Source: JACPFV01 sp052386975 (GTDB taxonomy: Bacteria > Pseudomonadota > Gammaproteobacteria > Nevskiales > Nevskiaceae). Taken from it: 11,751 nt of DNA. Under the pieces are notes generated by a model, which did not search any database, was not told where the DNA came from, and worked only from the letters and a program-made list of their open reading frames with translations. The translations under genes were made by a program, and so were the position numbers. Below, one piece after another: positions 7,991 to 11,751 of this stretch. Location of the stretch: contig JBQTJQ010000032.1 in the NCBI GenBank assembly GCA_052386975.1, forward strand, positions 1 to 11,751. Direction: 5' to 3'. How positions within the stretch are numbered: the stretch's first letter is position 1; each line of letters begins with the position of its first letter.

Positions 7991-8031
7991 GATGCGGCCA
8001 CCCCCATTCGTGAGCGGCTAGTATGCCGCAC
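7991..8031. promoter_or_regulatory. Compact divergent promoter region
   Basis: Only about 41 bp separate the barrel GTG (minus) from the phosphodiesterase ATG (plus), so the promoters must overlap or lie inside coding sequence. On the plus strand TAGTAT (8019-8024) resembles a -10 element and is exactly framed by the inverted repeat GCGGC (8014-8018) / GCCGC (8025-8029). If used, transcription would start near 8031-8032, on or next to the A of the ATG, giving a leaderless mRNA; no Shine-Dalgarno sequence precedes that ATG. No good -35 is seen. Confidence 0.3.
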
Positions 8032-8928
8032 ATGACCCACCGCATCGCATGGCTGGTGCCCGTGTTGGCGCTCGCCCTTGGCTGCGGCCGGCCGCTCGGA
8101 GCGCAGGCGCCGGCCGTGAAGGCCGCGGCCGGCAGTCACCACGTCGTGATCGTGACCATCGACGGCCTGCGTCCGGACGCCGTCACCGACGCCGGGATGC
8201 CCGCGCTGTCGCGCCTGCTGCGCGACGGCGCCGCCAGCCGCGCCGGGCGCGTGCCACCGCCCTGGCTGACGCTGCCGAGCCACTTCACCATGGTCACGGG
8301 CCAGAACCCGGCTCGCCACGGCATCCTCAAGAACAAGGAGCTCGAGCAGGAGCCGGCGCAGGCCACGCTGTTCAATGCGGTCCACGATGCCGGCGGGCGC
8401 ACGGGCTTGTACATCGGCAAGTTCAAGCTGGTCGCGCTGGCGCCACGCGGCAGCGCCGATGTGATCGTGGGGCCGCGGGCGGGCGACAGTTACTGGGAAG
8501 GCGGCGCCAGCGCCGCGCTCGCGGCACGCTTCGCCCAGGACTTCGCGCGCGAGCGCTTCACGCTGGCCCTCGTGCACCTGCGCGAGCCGGACGACGTGGG
8601 CCACGACGCGGGCTGGATGACGCCGCCGTACCACGCGGCGCTGGCCGAGGCCGATCGCGGGCTCGCCGGGGTGCTGCGCGCCATCCAGGACAGTGGCCTG
8701 CCGACCACCGTGATCCTGACCTCCGACCACGGCGGCGAGGGCATGGACCACTGGCACCACGAAGCGCTGGACTCGAAGGTGCCGTGGGCCTGCATGGGCC
8801 CCGGCGTGAAGCCCGGCACGGCACTCAAGGACGTTGCGCTCGCCGACGTCGGCGCGACCGCGGCGGCGCTGCTGGGGGTGAAGCTGCCGGATGTGGAAGG
8901 GCGCGTCGTGCCGGAGTGCCTGCCGTAG
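8032..8928 (+). CDS. Exported type I phosphodiesterase / alkaline phosphatase superfamily enzyme
   Basis: A 298-residue two-metal hydrolase related to nucleotide pyrophosphatase/phosphodiesterases. The ligand set is complete: D44 in VTIDGLRPD; the predicted nucleophile T80 in PPWLTLPSHFTMVTG followed by NPARHGIL; D187 and H191 in REPDDVGHD; D232 and H233 in LTSDHGG; and H242 in DHWHHE. The N-terminus MTHRIAWLVPVLALALGCGRP is a signal peptide; Cys18 makes a weak lipobox (ALGC), so either a periplasmic or a lipid-anchored protein is possible. At about 300 residues it is a minimal catalytic domain. An ATG at 8023 would add only three residues. The gene is divergent from the barrel-CotH-transporter cluster and its stop codon is part of a GTAG repeat head. 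The substrate class (nucleotide, phosphodiester lipid or phosphonate) cannot be settled from sequence. Confidence 0.88.
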   Translation: MTHRIAWLVPVLALALGCGRPLGAQAPAVKAAAGSHHVVIVTIDGLRPDAVTDAGMPALSRLLRDGAASRAGRVPPPWLTLPSHFTMVTGQNPARHGILKNKELEQEPAQATLFNAVHDAGGRTGLYIGKFKLVALAPRGSADVIVGPRAGDSYWEGGASAALAARFAQDFARERFTLALVHLREPDDVGHDAGWMTPPYHAALAEADRGLAGVLRAIQDSGLPTTVILTSDHGGEGMDHWHHEALDSKVPWACMGPGVKPGTALKDVALADVGATAAALLGVKLPDVEGRVVPECLP

Positions 8929-9000
8929 GTCGGCAATCCCTTGCCGACGGCGGCATGGAATGCCGCCCTACACCAGCGGCATGGAATGCCGCCCTACACC
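8925..9000. repeat. Three GTAG-headed REP-like palindromes
   Basis: Unit 1 (plus, 8925-8948): head GTAG, stem GTCGGCAA, loop TCCC, stem TTGCCGAC. Units 2 and 3 read on the minus strand, each with a GTAG head: stems 8960-8967/8949-8956 (8 bp, loop TCC) and 8986-8992/8976-8982 (7 bp, loop TCC). 8950-8974 and 8976-9000 are identical 25-mers, a tandem repeat of period 26. The GTAG head plus short hairpin matches the architecture of SMAG/REP elements of Stenotrophomonas and relatives. The array fills the whole gap between two convergent genes, whose stop codons abut it at both ends, so it may also act as a bidirectional transcript end. Confidence 0.85.
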
Positions 9001-9915
9001 CTAGCCGCGCGTCACCTTCGTCGACGCCGCGTCGAAGATCTTCTCGGCGTTGGCGGCGAGGAAGTTCTTGAAGATGGCCTCGTGCGCGACCACCTTGTTG
9101 CGCTCGATGATCTCGACGAACTGCTTCTCGGTCCGGGCCCTGCCGATCTTGCCGCCGGCCTCGCGCACCGGCGTGTCCATGGTCGCGGCCATGGTCGCGG
9201 TCTGGCGCAGCCTGGTGCCGGGCTTGCCCTGGATCTCGGGCAGCATGCGGAAGCCGCGCGCCCGCATCGCCGAAGCCATCTCCTCGATGCCGCTGAAGCC
9301 GGCCGCGCGCACGTCGATGGTGACGTGGTTGAAGTCGGGGCCCAGCGCCAGCGCGCTGGCGGCCTCGCCCGACACCGCCGCGACCGCCTCGAGCGTGGCG
9401 CGCTTCAGCGGCGGGCCGTTGCGCTGCATCAGCTTGTTCACGAACACGTCGAGGAAAGCGTCGGCGTCGCGCTCGGCCAGGCCGTGGTCGCGCTCGGCGA
9501 TCCCCACCCGGTGCTCGAACGGGCCGAAGTCCATCGCCGCGGCCTGCTCGGCGCAGTCCTCGCGGATCAGCGCGGCGACATCCTTCGGGAAGGCGTGCAG
9601 GTCGACCTGCGAGACGAAGACCTTGAACTGGCCGGCGTCCTTGCCGGGCACCTGCAGGTCGAAGGACTTGAGCTTCTTGGCCGGGAACTCGTAGTCGAGC
9701 TCGCGCTTCAGCCCCAGCACGCCGGCGGCGCGCGCGAACAGGTCGCGCAGGGCCACGTCGGCGGTACGGATCGCGCCGTGGTCGTTGCGGAAGGTGCCGC
9801 CCTGCTCCTTCACCAGCTCCTGCAATGCGACGAAGTCCGGCACGTTGGCGGCGAACTTGGCGGTGGCGCGCTCGACGAACAGGTCGCGCAGCGCGGCGGC
9901 GGCGAGCCTTCTCAA
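9001..9915 (-). CDS. DUF1338 family protein (2-oxoadipate dioxygenase/decarboxylase-like)
   Basis: A 304-residue member of the DUF1338/VOC-fold family, whose characterised member HglS converts 2-oxoadipate to D-2-hydroxyglutarate with Fe(II). Conserved features are FRNDHGAIRT (42-51), giving ligand His46 and Arg50; a KRELDYEFPAKKLKSFDLQV region with FKVFVSQ (97-103); DFNHVTIDV (194-202), giving ligand His197; and FVEIIERN (266-273), whose Glu268 is the likeliest third ligand (Glu227 is the alternative). LRQTATMA (236-243) is also typical. At about 300 residues it is shorter than HglS, so it belongs to the short subgroup and the substrate is uncertain. The start is taken as TTG at 9915, overlapping the CPBP stop as TTGA and preceded by GGAG at an 8-nt spacing. 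The frame is open further upstream, but only as Arg-rich shadow of the CPBP gene. Confidence 0.82.
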   Translation of the reverse strand: MRRLAAAALRDLFVERATAKFAANVPDFVALQELVKEQGGTFRNDHGAIRTADVALRDLFARAAGVLGLKRELDYEFPAKKLKSFDLQVPGKDAGQFKVFVSQVDLHAFPKDVAALIREDCAEQAAAMDFGPFEHRVGIAERDHGLAERDADAFLDVFVNKLMQRNGPPLKRATLEAVAAVSGEAASALALGPDFNHVTIDVRAAGFSGIEEMASAMRARGFRMLPEIQGKPGTRLRQTATMAATMDTPVREAGGKIGRARTEKQFVEIIERNKVVAHEAIFKNFLAANAEKIFDAASTKVTRG

Positions 9916-10892
9916 AACCGGAACTCCACGTCGAAGCCGAATGCGTTCTCGTCCGGCGCCGTGAGCCACATCGTCGACAGCAGCAGGAAGTCGTACCAGA
10001 AGTGGGCCGCGATCGGCGCGGCCAGGCGGTTGCCGTCGCGGTCGTAGAGCCAGCCCAGATAGGCGCCGGCCGCCGTCGCCCAGGCCGCGCCGCCGAGGTT
10101 CAACTCGCCGTCGAGGCCGACCAGGTGCGCCGCGCCGAACACGCCGGACGAGATCCACAGGCCGGGGGTCTCGCCGAGGCGGTTCTGCAGGATCGGCTGG
10201 AGCATGCCGCGGAACAGCCCCTCCTCCGCGGTCGCCGCGCCCATGGACACGCCGAAGGCCGACGCGGCGTACAGCTTGTTGGCGTCGTCCTGGTCGTAGC
10301 TGGCGCCGAACATGCGCACGCGGCCGACGTCGCCGAGCGACGGCGTGTCGGCCTCGTGGCCGACGGCGAGCCCGCCGACGATGCCGAGCGCGCCGGCGGC
10401 GAGCACTTCCCAGCGCAGCGCCTGGCGGCTGAACGGCGCCATCAGCAGCTGCGGGGTCGGCGTGTCGTCGAAGCCCGCCGCGCGCAGGTCCAGGCCGTCG
10501 GCCGCAAGCGCGCTGCGCGCGGTGGTGAAGATCGAGTACTCCCAGACCTTGTCGGCCAACAGCAATGGAACGTTGACCTCGTCGTCGTCGCGCCCGAGGT
10601 CCTCGTTGCGCCGCTGCACCTCGACGCCGCCGGCGGCGAATGCGGTGAACAGGCTGGCGTAGGTGATGCCGGCGGAGGTGTCGCCCAGGTAGATGTGCCC
10701 GCCGCCCGGCAGCAGGCTCCAGATCATGGCCTTGACGGTGTTGCGGTGGAGCGAGACTTTCTCGACTGGCTCGTCGGGTGCGGGAGGCTCTTCAGCCGCG
10801 GCGACATTCAGTGTCATTCCGAGGAGCGAAGCGACGAGGAATCTTGCCGTTTGAAGCAAGACCCCTCCTCGCTTCGCTCGTCGGGGTGACAC
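9912..10892 (-). CDS. CPBP family intramembrane glutamic protease
   Basis: A 326-residue membrane protein of the CPBP/Rce1-type (ABI) protease family. All three motifs are present: EEGLFRG (E223, E224, R228), FGAAH (H256) and HFWYD (H297, D301). An N-terminal segment NTVKAMIWSLLPGGGHIYLGD (51-71) resembles the DUF5683-type SxxLPGxGxxYxG motif, followed by a hydrophobic stretch and a soluble loop (about 90-155). Further membrane segments lie at about 162-178, 208-221, 244-260, 267-283 and 292-310. The first 27 codons, including the GTG start at 10892 and the hydrophobic stretch FLVASLLGMTL, are encoded by the 82-bp repeat at 10811-10892; the following NVAAA-EE looks like a native signal-peptidase site. 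An internal ATG at 10817 (301 residues) is the alternative start. Neither start has a clear Shine-Dalgarno; the GTG lies 1 nt after the speD stop, so coupling is plausible. The substrate is unknown. Confidence 0.85.
   Translation of the reverse strand: MSPRRAKRGGVLLQTARFLVASLLGMTLNVAAAEEPPAPDEPVEKVSLHRNTVKAMIWSLLPGGGHIYLGDTSAGITYASLFTAFAAGGVEVQRRNEDLGRDDDEVNVPLLLADKVWEYSIFTTARSALAADGLDLRAAGFDDTPTPQLLMAPFSRQALRWEVLAAGALGIVGGLAVGHEADTPSLGDVGRVRMFGASYDQDDANKLYAASAFGVSMGAATAEEGLFRGMLQPILQNRLGETPGLWISSGVFGAAHLVGLDGELNLGGAAWATAAGAYLGWLYDRDGNRLAAPIAAHFWYDFLLLSTMWLTAPDENAFGFDVEFRF
9924..9927 (-). promoter_or_regulatory. Shine-Dalgarno deciding the DUF1338 TTG start
   Basis: GGAG read on the minus strand lies 8 nt before the TTG at 9915, inside the last codons of the CPBP gene. 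It supports that start over the longer open frame. Confidence 0.6.
10811..10892. repeat. 82-bp inverted double-hairpin repeat (REP/BIME-like)
   Basis: Two 37-nt arms (10811-10847 and 10856-10892) are inverted copies matching at 31 of 37 positions around an 8-nt centre (CGTTTGAA). Each arm is also a hairpin of its own, centred on GCGAAGC, a sequence known to form an exceptionally stable GAA-loop mini-hairpin in single-stranded DNA. Stem pairs are interrupted by two sets of tandem G-A/A-G mismatches. All six differences between the arms form three compensated base pairs (arm positions 7/31, 8/30 and 13/25). The element lies between the speD stop and the CPBP gene body. Confidence 0.85.
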
Positions 10893-10893
10893 C

Positions 10894-11688
10894 CTAGCGA
10901 GCGATGTTGCGGCCGTAGAAGATCTCGAGGATCTCGTGGTTGACCCGCTCGCGGATCTTCTTGGCCTCGCGCGGCGGCAGCTCGGCCACGCCCTCGCCGA
11001 ACAGGTAGCCGTCGAGGTCGAGCTCCTTGAGGCGCATCTTCGTGTGGAAGATGTTCTCCTGGTAGACGTTGACGTCGACCATCACGTAGCGGTCCTTGAT
11101 CTCGGTCGAGATGAAGTTCTGGATCGAGTCGATCTGGTGGTCGATGTAGTGCTTCATGCCGCGCACGTTGCGGGTGAAGCCGCGCACGCGGTAGTCGGCG
11201 ATGACGATGTCCGACTCGAAGCTGTTGATCAGGAAGTTCAGCACCTTCAGCGGCGAGATCTGGCCGCAGGTCGACACGTCAACGTCGGCGCGGAACGTGC
11301 TGATGCCCTGGTCCGGGTGGCTCTCCGGATAGGTGTGCACGGTGATGTGCGACTTGTCGAGGTGCGCGACCACCGAGTCCTTGTGGACCAGCGTCGGCGA
11401 CTGCGGGATCTGGTGGCCCTCGGAGATCAGCATCGTCACCGAGGCGCCCTGCGGGTCGTAGTCCTGGCGCGCGACGTTGAGGATGTTGGCGCCGATGATG
11501 TCGGCGACCTCGGTCAGGATGTCGGTGAGGCGCTCGGCGTTATAGGCCTCGTCGATGTACTCGACGTACTCCTGCTGGTGCTGCGAGGTCCGCGCGTAGC
11601 AGATGTCGTAGATGTTGAACGACAGGGACTTGGTGAGGTTGTTGAACCCCAGCAGCTTGAGCTTGGGGTTGCTGGTGGGCTTGGCCAA
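10894..11688 (-). CDS. speD: S-adenosylmethionine decarboxylase proenzyme
   Basis: Makes decarboxylated S-adenosylmethionine, the aminopropyl donor for spermidine synthesis, in the cytoplasm. The protein matches the long Enterobacteria-type SpeD end to end: KLLGFNNLTKSLSFNIYDIC near the N-terminus, IGANILNVARQDYDPQGASV (65-84), the self-cleavage site HLDK-SHITVHTYPESHP with the pyruvoyl-forming serine at S113 (E. coli S112), STCG with C141 (E. coli C140), RVRGFTRNVRGMKHYIDH, and YVMVDVNVYQENIFHTKM. The TTG at 11688 is chosen as start because it gives 264 residues, the length of E. coli SpeD, and has AGAGG 11 nt upstream. The frame is open to a TTG at 11736, but the extra 16 residues are encoded by a hairpin. 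It heads an operon with the CPBP protease and DUF1338 genes; no spermidine synthase gene is in the window. Confidence 0.97.
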   Translation of the reverse strand: MAKPTSNPKLKLLGFNNLTKSLSFNIYDICYARTSQHQQEYVEYIDEAYNAERLTDILTEVADIIGANILNVARQDYDPQGASVTMLISEGHQIPQSPTLVHKDSVVAHLDKSHITVHTYPESHPDQGISTFRADVDVSTCGQISPLKVLNFLINSFESDIVIADYRVRGFTRNVRGMKHYIDHQIDSIQNFISTEIKDRYVMVDVNVYQENIFHTKMRLKELDLDGYLFGEGVAELPPREAKKIRERVNHEILEIFYGRNIAR

Positions 11689-11699
11689 CGGACGCGGGA

Positions 11700-11743
11700 C
11701 CTCTACGAAAACGGCCGCCAACGGGCGGCGGCGCAATTATGTA
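11700..11743 (-). promoter_or_regulatory. speD promoter -10, leader hairpin and ribosome binding site
   Basis: On the minus strand TACATAAT (11743-11736) contains a good -10 element (CATAAT); its -35 would lie outside the window. Transcription would then start near 11729, at the foot of a perfect 6-bp GC hairpin with 4-nt loop (stems 11724-11729 and 11714-11719), followed by CG-TTTT and then the Shine-Dalgarno AGAGG (11704-11700) before the TTG at 11688. The hairpin could be a 5' stabiliser, a weak attenuator, or the terminator of an upstream gene if the promoter reading is wrong. Confidence 0.4.
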
Positions 11744-11751
11744 TCAGATTT

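Noticed and set aside
7049..8035. Plus-strand open frame of 328 codons antisense to the barrel and the CotH start
   Set aside because: No recognisable domain, Ala/Arg/Val-rich, opposite a protein with a clear signal peptide and beta-strand pattern.
8941..10047. Plus-strand open frame of 368 codons antisense to DUF1338
   Set aside because: Starts inside the GTAG repeats and is antisense to conserved metal-ligand motifs.
1..11751. CRISPR arrays, tRNA or rRNA genes, insertion sequences with a transposase
   Set aside because: No regularly spaced repeats beyond the short hairpin units, no cloverleaf seen, and no transposase or integrase motif in any frame.

Overview
The window looks like a chromosomal segment of a GC-rich Gram-negative bacterium, probably a gammaproteobacterium of the Xanthomonadales type. 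The basis is a proteobacterial-type 264-residue SpeD, several exported proteins (one an outer-membrane-type beta-barrel), and GTAG-headed palindromic repeats like those described in Stenotrophomonas. The taxonomic call is an inference. Nothing here looks like a plasmid or phage.

Layout. Positions 1-3930 (minus strand) are the first 1,310 codons of a secreted Rhs/YD-repeat protein whose 3' end, with any C-terminal tip, lies beyond the left edge. Its sampled GC (47-55%) is well below that of the genes to its right (about 75% in a sampled line), so it looks acquired. Positions 3931-4183 are non-coding and carry several palindromes. Positions 4184-7990 (minus) hold three tightly packed genes, in order of transcription: a cysteine-rich outer-membrane-type beta-barrel protein whose 3' end appears frameshifted, a secreted CotH-family kinase, and a TLC-type NTP/NDP exchange transporter. 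A gap of about 41 bp separates them from a divergent exported phosphodiesterase/alkaline-phosphatase-superfamily gene (8032-8928, plus). Positions 8925-9000 are three GTAG-headed hairpin repeats between convergent genes. Positions 9001-11688 (minus) are a second operon: speD, a CPBP intramembrane protease, and a DUF1338 (2-oxoadipate dioxygenase/decarboxylase-like) protein.

How the genes may work together. The most interesting possibility is the 4184-7990 cluster. It places an exported ATP-dependent kinase (CotH family) in a 4-nt stop/start overlap with a nucleotide antiporter of the only family known to move intact ATP across an inner membrane, next to an outer-membrane-type barrel and a divergent nucleotide-phosphodiesterase-like enzyme. 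This could be a self-contained extracytoplasmic phosphorylation module with its own ATP supply. That is an inference from domains and gene order.

The second notable point is an 82-bp double-hairpin repeat (10811-10892) built around the GCGAAGC mini-hairpin sequence. It sits over the 5' end of the CPBP protease gene and appears to supply its start codon and signal peptide.
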